10,634 nucleotides of DNA from an uncultured Eubacteriales bacterium (GTDB taxonomy: Bacteria > Bacillota > Clostridia > Oscillospirales > Acutalibacteraceae): assembly GCA_900319255.1 (NCBI GenBank), contig ONNU01000092.1:1-10634 (forward strand). Direction: 5' to 3'. The position numbers and the translations under genes are program-made. A model generated the notes under the pieces. The model saw only the letters and a program-made list of their open reading frames with translations. It did no database searches and was not told where the DNA came from. Below, piece after piece: positions 1-6,920 of the stretch (positions within the stretch are counted from its first letter, which is position 1; every line of letters begins with the position of its first letter).

Positions 1-2331
1 AACCTCGCTTGCGCTTGCAAGCTTTTTGAAGAACGGTATACCGTGAGTGAAAATATCCTTTTCCTTTGCGGCAATAAATACCTTTGCTTTTCTTGAAGGC
101 GGGACGTTCATTTCAGATCTGCGGTTACGGATAGCCTTGATCGCATCCATAATGATATTCATTTCTCTTGCAGCGTCAGCATAGCAGTTGTTTTCATCAT
201 ATACAGGATACTGCTGCTTCATTATGGTTTCGCCCTCATGCGGCATTGACTGCCAGATCTCTTCTGTGATGAAAGGCATGAAGGGATGGAGAAGCTTCAA
301 TGTCTTATCCATTACCCAGACAAGAACCTGTCTTGCGTTCTGAGCAGTTTCGCCCTCACTCTGAAGACGTGCCTTTGCAAGCTCGATATACCAGTCGCAG
401 AGGATATCCCATGTGAAATCGTAGATATTCTGAACAGCAACGCCCAGCTCGAAGTTTTCAAGGTTCTCTGTAACTACCTTTATGGTATCGTTCAGAGTTG
501 AAATGATCCATTTATCCTCGATGGTAAGAACTTCAGGAAGCTCGTTCTTTACATCGTAGTCATCAATATTCATATGAATGAATCTTGCGGCATTCCAGAG
601 CTTGTTTGCAAAATTACGGCTTGCAGTGATCTTTTCCTCTGAATAGCGCATATCATTACCCGGAGCATTACCTGTGACCAGTGTAAGTCTGAGCGCATCG
701 GCGCCGAATTTTTCAATGACCTCAAGGGGATCAATGCCGTTGCCCAGTGATTTACTCATTTTTCTGCCCTGAGAATCACGAACAAGTCCATGGATAAGAA
801 CCTTATCGAAGGGAGCCTTGCCGGTATGCTCGATACCGCTGAACATCATTCTCATTACCCAGAAGGGGATGATATCATAGCCTGTTACAAGAACGCTTGT
901 GGGATAGAAGTATTTCAGCTCCTCTGTTTCATCAGGCCAGCCCAGAGTTGAGAAGGGCCAGAGCGCAGAGCTGAACCATGTATCAAGAGTATCGGGATCC
1001 TGACGCATTTTCTTTCCGCACCTGGGGCAGAAGGCTTCCTTATCCTGTGTAACGGTAAGCTCGCCGCAGTCGTCGCAGTAGAATGCGGGGATCTGATGAC
1101 CCCACCAGAGCTGACGGGAAATACACCAGTCACGGATATTTTCAAGCCAGTGGAAATATGTCTTTTCAAAATGCGGAGGAATGAACTGTGTTTCATCATT
1201 CTTTACAGCGTCTATGGCAGGACCTGCAAGAGGCTTCATTTTAACGAACCACTGCTTTGAAACTCTCGGCTCAACGGTGGTAGAGCATCTGTAGCAGGTA
1301 CCTACATTATGGGAATAATCCTCGATCTTGACAAGAGCGCCTTCTTCCTCCAGATCCTTTACGATCACTTTTCTTGCCTCGTATCTGTCCATGCCTGCAT
1401 ATCTGGGATAATCCTCAGTGATCCTTGCATCATCAGTCATTACATTGATGACCGGAAGACCATGACGCAGACCTACCTCATAGTCGTTGGGGTCGTGAGC
1501 AGGTGTGATCTTAACAACGCCTGTTCCGAAATCCATTTCAACATAATCATCGGCAACGATGGGTATTTCACGATGTACAAGGGGAAGGATAACGGTCTTT
1601 CCTACGAGATCCTTGTATCTTTCGTCCTTGGGATTGACAGCGACCGCTGTATCACCGAGAAGTGTTTCAGGACGGGTAGTAGCGAGGTTGATATAGCCGC
1701 TGCCGTCGCTGAGCTTATAGCGCAGATGCCAGAAATGACCTGCCTGCTCCTCATATTCAACCTCAGCGTCAGAAATTGAAGTAAGGCATTTGGGACACCA
1801 GTTGATTATTCTTTCACCTCTGTAGATAAGACCCTTGTCATAAAGGCGGACGAAAACATTCTTGACAGCCTTGTTGCAGCCCTCATCCATAGTGAAGCGT
1901 TCTCTTTCCCAGTCAGCGGAGGAGCCCATTTTTCTGAGCTGCTTAACGATCCTGCCGCCGAATTCAGCCTTCCAAGCCCATGCTCTTTCAAGGAATTTTT
2001 CTCTTCCGATATCCTCCTTGGTAACGCCGTCCTTGCGCATTGCCTCAACGATCCTAGCCTCAGTAGCGATAGAAGCGTGATCGGTACCCGGCAGCCAGAG
2101 AGCGCTGTAGCCCTGCATTCTTTTAAATCTGATAAGAATATCCTGCAGAGTATTATCAAGAGCGTGACCCATATGGAGCTGACCTGTGATATTAGGAGGG
2201 GGCATCATGATAGTATAAGGCTTTTTATCCTTATCTATTTCAGCATGGAAATAGCCTGAATCCTCCCAGAATTTATAGATCCTTTCCTCAAACTCACCCG
2301 GGCTGTAAGCCTTTGCAAGTTCCTTAGCCAT
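1..2331 (-). CDS. valS: Valyl-tRNA synthetase (class I), 3' end beyond window
   Basis: Charges tRNA-Val with valine in the cytoplasm and edits mischarged threonine. The visible 777 residues carry the class I signature PPPNITGQLHMGH (HMGH at residues 53-56), the editing-domain motif TTRPETLLGDTAVAVNP, cysteine pairs of the CxxC type (CPKC near 180, CDDC and CPRC near 420-435), the ValS-typical DTWFSSALWPFSTLGWP, and KMSKS at residues 524-528. The anticodon-binding helical domain follows. ValS is usually about 880 residues, so roughly 100 residues, including the C-terminal coiled-coil arm, lie off the left edge. The start is the ATG at 2331: GGAGG sits at 2339-2343, 7 bases upstream, and the N-terminus matches the family. 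The frame is open throughout, with no sign of damage. A strong promoter lies about 90 bases upstream. No T-box leader is visible. Confidence 0.97.
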   Translation of the reverse strand, partial: MAKELAKAYSPGEFEERIYKFWEDSGYFHAEIDKDKKPYTIMMPPPNITGQLHMGHALDNTLQDILIRFKRMQGYSALWLPGTDHASIATEARIVEAMRKDGVTKEDIGREKFLERAWAWKAEFGGRIVKQLRKMGSSADWERERFTMDEGCNKAVKNVFVRLYDKGLIYRGERIINWCPKCLTSISDAEVEYEEQAGHFWHLRYKLSDGSGYINLATTRPETLLGDTAVAVNPKDERYKDLVGKTVILPLVHREIPIVADDYVEMDFGTGVVKITPAHDPNDYEVGLRHGLPVINVMTDDARITEDYPRYAGMDRYEARKVIVKDLEEEGALVKIEDYSHNVGTCYRCSTTVEPRVSKQWFVKMKPLAGPAIDAVKNDETQFIPPHFEKTYFHWLENIRDWCISRQLWWGHQIPAFYCDDCGELTVTQDKEAFCPRCGKKMRQDPDTLDTWFSSALWPFSTLGWPDETEELKYFYPTSVLVTGYDIIPFWVMRMMFSGIEHTGKAPFDKVLIHGLVRDSQGRKMSKSLGNGIDPLEVIEKFGADALRLTLVTGNAPGNDMRYSEEKITASRNFANKLWNAARFIHMNIDDYDVKNELPEVLTIEDKWIISTLNDTIKVVTENLENFELGVAVQNIYDFTWDILCDWYIELAKARLQSEGETAQNARQVLVWVMDKTLKLLHPFMPFITEEIWQSMPHEGETIMKQQYPVYDENNCYADAAREMNIIMDAIKAIRNRRSEMNVPPSRKAKVFIAAKEKDIFTHGIPFFKKLASASEV

Positions 2332-2370
2332 AATTATTCCTCCAAAACAGTATTTTACGATTCTTGAAAG

Positions 2371-2402
2371 TCAGCCGTACATATTCATAAACCGCAGGCT
2401 GA
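2371..2402 (-). other. Small stem-loop in the valS leader
   Basis: The 5' leader of valS, about 84 bases from the predicted transcription start, contains a 6-bp inverted repeat, TCAGCC (2371-2376) with GGCTGA (2397-2402), enclosing a 20-base loop. It has no T-box sequence (no AGGGTGGNACCGCG-like element) and no U-run, so it is not a tRNA-sensing riboswitch or a terminator. A regulatory role is unproven. Confidence 0.3.
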
Positions 2403-2421
2403 ATCTAACAATACAACTTAT

Positions 2422-2450
2422 ATTATCCCACGATTTGACCATTTTGTCAA
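2422..2450 (-). promoter_or_regulatory. Promoter of valS
   Basis: On the minus strand there is a perfect -35 TTGACA (2445-2450), a 17-base spacer and a -10 GATAAT (2422-2427), five of six matches to TATAAT. This is a strong vegetative sigma-A type promoter. Transcription would begin near 2415, giving a leader of about 84 bases before the valS ATG. Confidence 0.8.
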
Positions 2451-2511
2451 TAATCTGATGTGAATTTGAAATGAATTTGGAATTTGGAAAGTGGAATTGA
2501 TATATATATTT

Positions 2512-2700
2512 AAAACCTGAATCCGTAAAACTGATATCTCCGCTGCGTGTGAAAATAGAATACGATGTTCTGCTTTAATGCCCGGAGTCATATTTTCTTT
2601 ATAATGAGTTCTCCTGACCGCTGGCTTCTTCCGGGGCAGCGGCTTTGCCGCTGCGGACAAAAGAGGAGAACCACAAGAGGGTTGTTTGCGCCCCCTCTTT
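2512..2700 (-). repeat. Family R repeat, copy 1 (modules C and A)
   Basis: This intergenic repeat matches parts of 3955-4122, 6921-7142 and 10423-10634. Read on the minus strand it has an end hairpin, a C module with a GCAGCGGC/GCCGCTGC hairpin, then an A module with ATGACTCCGGGCATTAAAG and a tail CGGATTCAGG near 2515-2525. On the plus strand the hairpins are GCAGCGGC-TTT-GCCGCTGC (2636-2654) and AAGAGGG...CCCTCTT (2675-2699), the latter followed by TGTTT and so terminator-like. No transposase is present. Compared with copy 3, module C is inverted relative to A. Confidence 0.75.
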
Positions 2701-2705
2701 GTTTA

Positions 2706-2869
2706 AAATCAGAGTATACTTAGCTGATAGAGAATGTCCGGCATTTCAGGAGCATATGCTAAGATAATTGTGACAGCGGCGGCACGCCGCCGGCGGTTGG
2801 TGTAAAATAATTCTGGGAGTTTGCTAAGGATCCAGCTCGGGATAAATTCATTTCCACTTGTCATAAAAC
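2706..2869. other. Non-coding spacer between repeats, with GC-rich hairpin
   Basis: No gene is recognised here. The stretch holds a tight hairpin CGGCGGC-AC-GCCGCCG at 2777-2792, followed by CGGCGG. This resembles the GC-rich right end of the family B repeat (CGCCGGCG) and could be a decayed fragment of one. The remainder is AT-rich and featureless by eye. Confidence 0.4.
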
Positions 2870-2950
2870 TATAACACGCGGGAACGAAAGTAAAGCATTG
2901 TCAGACCTGCCCCGCGATATTGGGTGCAGCGTCGACGCTGCCCGCCGGCG
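2870..2950 (+). repeat. Family B repeat, copy 1
   Basis: An 81-base element running from TATAACACGCG to CGCCGGCG, matched on the opposite strand at 10296-10377 with about six differences including one single-base gap. It contains the 16-bp palindrome GCAGCGTCGACGCTGC (2926-2941) and ends in a self-complementary CCGCCGGCGG. Similarity to the other copy stops at both ends, which supports these limits. It lies 7 bases upstream of the -35 box of the promoter at 2958-2987. Confidence 0.85.
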
Positions 2951-2963
2951 GTGCAGGTTGACA
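2899..2963 (+). promoter_or_regulatory. Large inverted repeat spanning the B1 end and the -35 box
   Basis: TGTCAGACCTGC (2899-2910) is complementary, apart from one extra G, to GCAGGTTGACA (2953-2963). The arms enclose the 16-bp palindrome and the CCGCCGGCGG palindrome. The right arm contains the whole -35 TTGACA of the downstream promoter, so a cruciform or a bound protein here could affect transcription. Copy B2 keeps the left arm but lacks the right arm, so the pairing may be coincidental. Confidence 0.4.
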
Positions 2964-2987
2964 GAATGAGAGGGGGTATGATAGAAT
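2958..2987 (+). promoter_or_regulatory. Promoter of the UDG-fold gene
   Basis: A perfect -35 TTGACA (2958-2963), an 18-base spacer and a -10 TAGAAT (2982-2987), preceded by TGA so that it reads as an extended -10 (TGnTAGAAT). The gene start at 3024 is about 30 bases downstream of the predicted transcription start. The -35 box lies directly after the family B repeat. Confidence 0.7.
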
Positions 2988-3023
2988 TAGGTACATTGAA
3001 TTATGGTAGAGGGGGAGATCGTG

Positions 3024-3596
3024 ATGGAGAATGAGATATTCTATGTAAAAAGAAATGAGGGGGCAGAGGGTGTGAGGACAGCCTTTGTTTTTTCATGTCC
3101 GGGTCAGGAGGAGCTGAAAAGCGGAAAGCTTGTAAACGGTCAGACCGGAAAAAACCTTGATATGATGCTTGAGATACTGAATAAGGAGCATCCGGATATA
3201 TTCCCGTATACAGACAGATATTCCTACCGGATCACCAATTCCTCTGAAAGGGTTCATTATAAAGCCCATGATAACCGCAGCGAGCCGAAAAAAGACGAAA
3301 TACTTGCAGCTGAGAACCTCAGCCGGCTTATGGATGATATCAGGGACTATAAATATATAATAACCTTCGGCAGATGCGCTTCTCTTGCTGTAGAAGCGGC
3401 TGTAGGACAGTTTTGCAATGACGATAAGGTGATAATGTATTCTCAGCATTTGTCGTTTCTGAGCCTTAACAGCAGCATTAAGGAGGATATAAACGGAGAG
3501 CCGATCCTGCGGGGAAGTAAGGATTCGACATATAAGCGTTTGCAGGTTGCCGCAAGGAAAATATGCGAGCAGATGAAAAGCAGAAGAAAAGAATAA
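3024..3596 (+). CDS. Uracil-DNA-glycosylase-fold protein, small
   Basis: Protein of 190 residues. The N-terminal segment FSCPGQEELKSG (23-34), followed by NGQTGKNLD (38-46), resembles motif 1 of the uracil-DNA glycosylase superfamily (GxxPGxxE...GxxG), where the loop positions the catalytic water. RITNSS (69-74), ITFGRCASLA (113-122) and the late SQHLSFLSLN (140-149) correspond to later family motifs; the H-x-S element resembles the HPS motif 2. Whether it removes uracil, acts on another base or binds nucleic acid without catalysis cannot be told from sequence. The start at ATG 3024 is preferred over the in-frame ATG at 3003 because GGGGGAG (3011-3017) lies 6 bases before it; the GTG at 3021 is another option. 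It is a single-gene unit with its own promoter, and a hairpin terminator lies about 125 bases downstream. Confidence 0.75.
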   Translation: MENEIFYVKRNEGAEGVRTAFVFSCPGQEELKSGKLVNGQTGKNLDMMLEILNKEHPDIFPYTDRYSYRITNSSERVHYKAHDNRSEPKKDEILAAENLSRLMDDIRDYKYIITFGRCASLAVEAAVGQFCNDDKVIMYSQHLSFLSLNSSIKEDINGEPILRGSKDSTYKRLQVAARKICEQMKSRRKE

Positions 3597-3714
3597 AGAA
3601 TAAATAATAACTCCCCAAATCTGCCAAACCAGTCATTTTTAAAGCGCAGCGAGAAAATGACAGACGGAAAGCCAAAAAGCTTCCCATCCAACAAAAACAG
3701 GAAAAGCAAAGACG

Positions 3715-3753
3715 AAAAGAAAAAGCCGGTGAATCCAACAAATTCATCGGCTT
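3715..3753. terminator. Hairpin terminator, probably bidirectional
   Basis: A 12-bp stem, AAGCCGGTGAAT (3723-3734) with ATTCATCGGCTT (3742-3753, one G-T wobble), and a 7-base loop. On the minus strand it is followed by TTTTTCTTTTC, a good intrinsic terminator for the M23 transcript arriving from the right. On the plus strand it is followed by the weaker TATATTTATT and could end the UDG-fold transcript. Confidence 0.65.
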
Positions 3754-3754
3754 A

Positions 3755-3954
3755 TATTTATTGACTGTATTTTCCCTGAAAAGACATCCCTGAAATAATA
3801 CCTTAATCTGTAAAACTCAACGGTGAAAATATAAAAAACTGCTGAATTTGTGAGTAGCTTTATACATTGATCAGAATTATCAAATTCACCGAAAAGGTGC
3901 ATTTCCAGATAAGCAAAGAACTTAATTTTAGCTGTCAGAGCCTGGCTATCTACA
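3755..3954. other. AT-rich non-coding spacer
   Basis: No supported gene, RNA or promoter was seen. The only structure noted is an 8-bp inverted repeat, TGAATTTG (about 3843-3850) with CAAATTCA (about 3880-3887), with a widely spaced loop in AT-rich sequence. It is weak and may be chance. Confidence 0.4.
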
Positions 3955-4122
3955 GGGGATAAGGAAAGGGGGAAAACTCAAGAGGGCCCTCCTTGTGGTT
4001 TCCGCCTTCTGACTCACCAAAGCAGAAATACTAACGAAGCATGACTCAGGGCAATAAAGTAGAACAGCGAATTCTTTTTATCCGCCCGCAGCGGTGATGT
4101 CAGTTTCTCGGATTCAGGTAAT
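3955..4122 (+). repeat. Family R repeat, copy 2 (module A)
   Basis: Starts near GGGGATAAGGAAAGGGGG and ends near GGATTCAGGTAAT. It aligns with 6970-7140 at roughly 80-85% identity by eye, sharing CTTGTGGTTTCC, AAAGCAGAAATACTAA and ATGACTCAGGGCAATAAAG. The C module hairpin is missing. The right end stops about 10 bases short of the M23 stop codon, so it forms the immediate 3' flank of that gene. Confidence 0.75.
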
Positions 4123-4132
4123 ATTAATTATA

Positions 4133-5164
4133 TCATCCCGACAAGCCTTTGCCCGCACCTTGTACAGAAGCGTCAGCATGATAAAACTCCTTTGTTTCCG
4201 GATCCCGTATCACATCAGCCCTGTGACTGGATAAAAGCCTAGTGACAGCATAAAGATCTACCCATATCTCATTGTCACATTCCTTCTGGCTTTCGTCAAA
4301 GATCAGCTCAAGCCCCCAGTGTAAATGGGGCGTTTCTATATTATTCACATTTTCCTCAGCACTGTAGCCTGTTCTTCCCGCATAGCCTATGACATCCCCG
4401 GCACTGACATTCTTTCCTACTGATAGATCACAGTGATAGGGTCTGTTTTTACGAAGATGAGCATAATAATAGTAGCGCTTTTTGTCCCTGCTGCGAATAC
4501 CGATTCTCCAGCCTCCGTATTGATTCCAGCCCATACATTCAACAGTTCCGTCCTCGATGCATATGACCGGCGTTCCTGTTTCGCATATCATATCATGTCC
4601 GAGATGCCGCCTTTTGAATCCGTAGGAGCGCGAAGCGCCGAAATCATCATATTCTGAATATGCAAAGCCCTCCGCAATGGGTAAATACGCTTTAAGCCCG
4701 TATTTCTTTTTTACCGTATTGTCCTCTGCGGTGTATTCATATTCACCCAGCAGCCCGCCCAGTACAGCAGAATATACCTCATGATAATAATTGAAATTTT
4801 TCAGCCCCGAGCATATTCTGTCCATTTTCTCTCCGCTTTTTATACGGCTGTAAAGCGTGGACAGATCCTTTTCGCTGTATCTGCTGTAATCGTCATAACA
4901 GCGGGCTGAGATATATGCAAGGGAATCTGTCCAGCTGAGATGATGGTCTGTGCCGAAGCTTTCAATATCTATTTCCATCGCTTTTTTCAGAGCGGAATAT
5001 GACGGATTGAATTCAGCGTATCTGATAATGTCCTTATCGCAGCTTATTGAACCGGACAGGAAAAGTATAACGCTGACGGATAATAACAGGGAAAACAGTA
5101 CGGCTGAGATCAACCTTCTGATGCTTCTGATGCTGCGGGATGAGGGTATCCTTATCAAAGACAT
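4133..5164 (-). CDS. Membrane-anchored M23 (LytM-type) metallopeptidase
   Basis: A zinc peptidase of 343 residues that probably cuts peptidoglycan cross-bridges or stem peptides outside the membrane. Residues 1-16 are basic (RSIRSIRRLIS), followed by one hydrophobic segment at about 17-39: a signal anchor with the bulk outside. A helical middle (about 45-160) has no recognised domain. The C-terminal LytM domain (about 165-300) has all expected residues: H187 and D191 (HLGHD) plus H282 in HLH (280-282) for zinc, and H236 and H280 as catalytic histidines. It therefore looks active. The ATG overlaps the end of the S1 gene by 10 bases (ATGTCTTTGA) and has no clear ribosome binding site of its own, which suggests translational coupling and one transcript. 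Its exact substrate is unknown. Confidence 0.9.
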   Translation of the reverse strand: MSLIRIPSSRSIRSIRRLISAVLFSLLLSVSVILFLSGSISCDKDIIRYAEFNPSYSALKKAMEIDIESFGTDHHLSWTDSLAYISARCYDDYSRYSEKDLSTLYSRIKSGEKMDRICSGLKNFNYYHEVYSAVLGGLLGEYEYTAEDNTVKKKYGLKAYLPIAEGFAYSEYDDFGASRSYGFKRRHLGHDMICETGTPVICIEDGTVECMGWNQYGGWRIGIRSRDKKRYYYYAHLRKNRPYHCDLSVGKNVSAGDVIGYAGRTGYSAEENVNNIETPHLHWGLELIFDESQKECDNEIWVDLYAVTRLLSSHRADVIRDPETKEFYHADASVQGAGKGLSG

Positions 5165-6120
5165 TTCTGCAGATAAACAGGCTCATACCGATCCGGTATG
5201 GTAAAATCGCTTTCGATAAGCTTGTCAGATCCGGGAGGAGAATACCTGAAATGATCCATATGATCGTCATTTATGAAATAATCAGGAGCGTCCGGCTCGT
5301 ATTCATAATCAAAGGTGTCGATAATGATGAGCTTTATTTTCATACGGGAGGGAATGATATTCTTGATATAGACGCTTGCCTGCTGGCCGACATAGATGTC
5401 ATCCTTGATCTCGGCAAGCCCTGCAAGATTGGGAGTAAGCTCTACAAAAGCGCCGTAATCCTCGATGGAACGTATTATTCCGCCGACTGTTTCGCCGATG
5501 TGGAATCGCCCGGCATTTTCCTCCCAGGTGCCGAGAAGCTCCTTGTGGGAGAGGTTTATCCTGTCGCCCTCAAAAGAACGGACGACCGCTTTTATCTCCA
5601 TCCCGACAGAAAAGCGTTCTCTGGGATGATCTATTCTTGAAACAGATATGGAATCTATCGGAATGAGCGATACGATACCGCAGCCGATGTCAGCAAAAGC
5701 GCCGAAGGAATCCAGATGCGTGACCGTTGCATCAATGATATCACCGGGATGCAGGCTTCTGACATATTCCCTCATGCATTTTTCCTGAGCCAGCCTTCTT
5801 GACAGGACAGCGACAGTTTTGCCCGCATCATTTTTTCTGAAATCAGTAATGATAAAACAGACGGGTCGGTTAACACGGGAGATAACAGCAATATCCCTGA
5901 CCTTGCCCTCTCTGATCCCGATAGCGCCCTCCTCACGGGGAATGATCCCCTTTATCACGCCGAGATCAACAATAAGATTATGATTGCAATCACAGACTAT
6001 TGCCTTTGCTTCAAGTATTTTGCCGTCATGATATGCTTCGTTCAATGCCGGCAGTGATTGCAGTGAATTCAGATTGTCAATAGTACCGATAAGTTTGCCT
6101 TCAGGATAAAACCCTGTCAT
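5155..6120 (-). CDS. S1-domain RNA-binding protein (three S1 repeats)
   Basis: A cytoplasmic protein of 321 residues built from S1 (OB-fold) domains: a degenerate one at about 32-95, a clear one at about 124-192 (GDIIDATVTHLDSFGAFADIG) and another at about 207-268 (GETVGGIIRSIEDYGAFVEL). The GAFADIG and GAFVEL strands with preceding GD/GE are classic S1 features. It resembles the front half of ribosomal protein S1 and the S1-like proteins of Clostridia, but is shorter than a full S1 and has an acidic, tyrosine-rich tail (270-321) of no known domain. It may bind mRNA or ribosomes; this is not shown. The start at 6120 has AAGGA about 11 bases upstream. It is first in a two-gene unit and overlaps the M23 gene by 10 bases. 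Confidence 0.85.
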   Translation of the reverse strand: MTGFYPEGKLIGTIDNLNSLQSLPALNEAYHDGKILEAKAIVCDCNHNLIVDLGVIKGIIPREEGAIGIREGKVRDIAVISRVNRPVCFIITDFRKNDAGKTVAVLSRRLAQEKCMREYVRSLHPGDIIDATVTHLDSFGAFADIGCGIVSLIPIDSISVSRIDHPRERFSVGMEIKAVVRSFEGDRINLSHKELLGTWEENAGRFHIGETVGGIIRSIEDYGAFVELTPNLAGLAEIKDDIYVGQQASVYIKNIIPSRMKIKLIIIDTFDYEYEPDAPDYFINDDHMDHFRYSPPGSDKLIESDFTIPDRYEPVYLQKCL

Positions 6121-6151
6121 TTTGCTTCATTCCTTTCCCGAGGTTCCACCT

Positions 6152-6180
6152 CTTATAGCTTTTCTCAACATTTATATGAA
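6152..6180 (-). promoter_or_regulatory. Possible weak promoter of the S1-M23 pair
   Basis: On the minus strand a -10 TATAAG (6152-6157, five of six) is spaced 17 bases from a poor -35 TTCATA (6175-6180, four of six). No better candidate was found in the 235-base divergent gap. It would give a very short leader of about 25 bases. Confidence 0.3.
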
Positions 6181-6200
6181 ATTTGTCTTTTTATTATTCC

Positions 6201-6228
6201 CCGGATCTGCAATACCTGCAGGATCCGG
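6201..6228. other. Bulged hairpin in the divergent intergenic region
   Basis: CCGGATC-TGCA (6201-6211) pairs with TGCA-G-GATCCGG (6217-6228): 11 base pairs with a single bulged G and a 5-base loop. No U-run follows on either strand, so it is not a terminator. Placed between divergent genes, it could be an operator. It has no match to families B or R. Confidence 0.45.
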
Positions 6229-6276
6229 TAAACATGATCTGTTCTGAAACTGCATCAGATATTCTTTTTTGAGCTG

Positions 6277-6305
6277 TTGAATTTTGAATGATAATGGTAT
6301 AGAAT
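6277..6305 (+). promoter_or_regulatory. Promoter of the DUF4870-like gene
   Basis: A -35 TTGAAT (6277-6282, four of six), a 17-base spacer and a -10 TAGAAT (6300-6305, five of six). Predicted transcription start is near 6312, about 44 bases before the ATG at 6356. Confidence 0.55.
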
Positions 6306-6355
6306 ATATAGGGTAAGACAGATTTGCAGAAATAATTTAAAGGAGTTTTTCTGAT

Positions 6356-6721
6356 ATGCAGGAGAATAACAGTAATATAAGATTTTTGTCAGCTATTTCA
6401 TATATCGGCATTCTATTTGTGATCGGACACTTTGCTGTCGAAAAGGATAATCCTGATCTGCGTTTTCATACCTTCCAGGGGGGAGTGCTTTTTGCGGTGT
6501 TTACATCGGCATATTTTGTGGATTTTCTGCTGTATTCAGTATTGTTTTTCATGCCTGAATTCAGAATGATAATCTCATTGCTGCTGACAATAGCTATCAG
6601 TATAGTTTATGTAATGCTGATGGGGCTGGGAATATATCACGCAGCAAAATTTGAACAGTATATTCTTCCGTTTATAGGCAAGGCTGCAATGGAACTGAGA
6701 ACAAGACTTGATAACAAATAG
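6356..6721 (+). CDS. Small membrane protein, DUF4870/Tic20-like
   Basis: Integral membrane protein of 121 residues with three predicted helices at about 9-26, 43-66 and 71-94. The pattern AISYIGILFVI followed by RFHTFQGGVLF (36-46), and LPFIGK (104-109) near the end, matches the DUF4870/Tic20-like family, in which a RFHxxQG motif links helices 1 and 2. Members are common in bacteria but have no settled function; the name reflects distant likeness to chloroplast Tic20, not proven transport. The start ATG 6356 has AAAGGAG (6339-6345) 10 bases upstream and its own promoter. It is divergent from the S1-M23 pair. Whether it is co-transcribed with the carbonic anhydrase 445 bases downstream is unclear. 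Confidence 0.75.
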   Translation: MQENNSNIRFLSAISYIGILFVIGHFAVEKDNPDLRFHTFQGGVLFAVFTSAYFVDFLLYSVLFFMPEFRMIISLLLTIAISIVYVMLMGLGIYHAAKFEQYILPFIGKAAMELRTRLDNK

Positions 6722-6920
6722 AACCGATGTATGTATAATACAGCTTTTCCGGCGCGAAAAAGATCGGAAAATGACTTGATGACATTTTTGTAAATTGAAA
6801 AGGGTCTGTATAAAAACAACGAAACGCACATTTATTCTTCATAGGTATTATTCTTCGTTATATTCAGACGGCTGGAGTAGATAAATAATAAATTATTTCT
6901 GATTTTTATTCGGGTTTTTT
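6722..6920. other. Non-coding spacer after the DUF4870-like gene
   Basis: AT-rich with no supported gene. A 7-bp hairpin, TTTTCCG (6745-6751) with CGGAAAA (6765-6771), lies shortly after the stop codon but has no immediate U-run, so it is at best a weak terminator. TTATTCTTC occurs twice near 6832 and 6849. No convincing promoter for the carbonic anhydrase was found here. Confidence 0.4.

Noticed and set aside
1309..1779. 156-codon plus-strand open frame opposite valS
   Set aside because: It is antisense to conserved valS coding sequence, with no ribosome binding site or recognisable domain; a shadow of the real gene.
2462..2490. GAATTTG repeated three times as a tandem repeat or iteron
   Set aside because: The units are short, irregular and AT-rich, with no replication gene nearby; likely simple sequence.
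2345..3000. Possible CRISPR array or riboswitch in the repeat-rich gap
   Set aside because: The repeats are dispersed, not regularly spaced with unique spacers, and no known riboswitch core sequence was seen.
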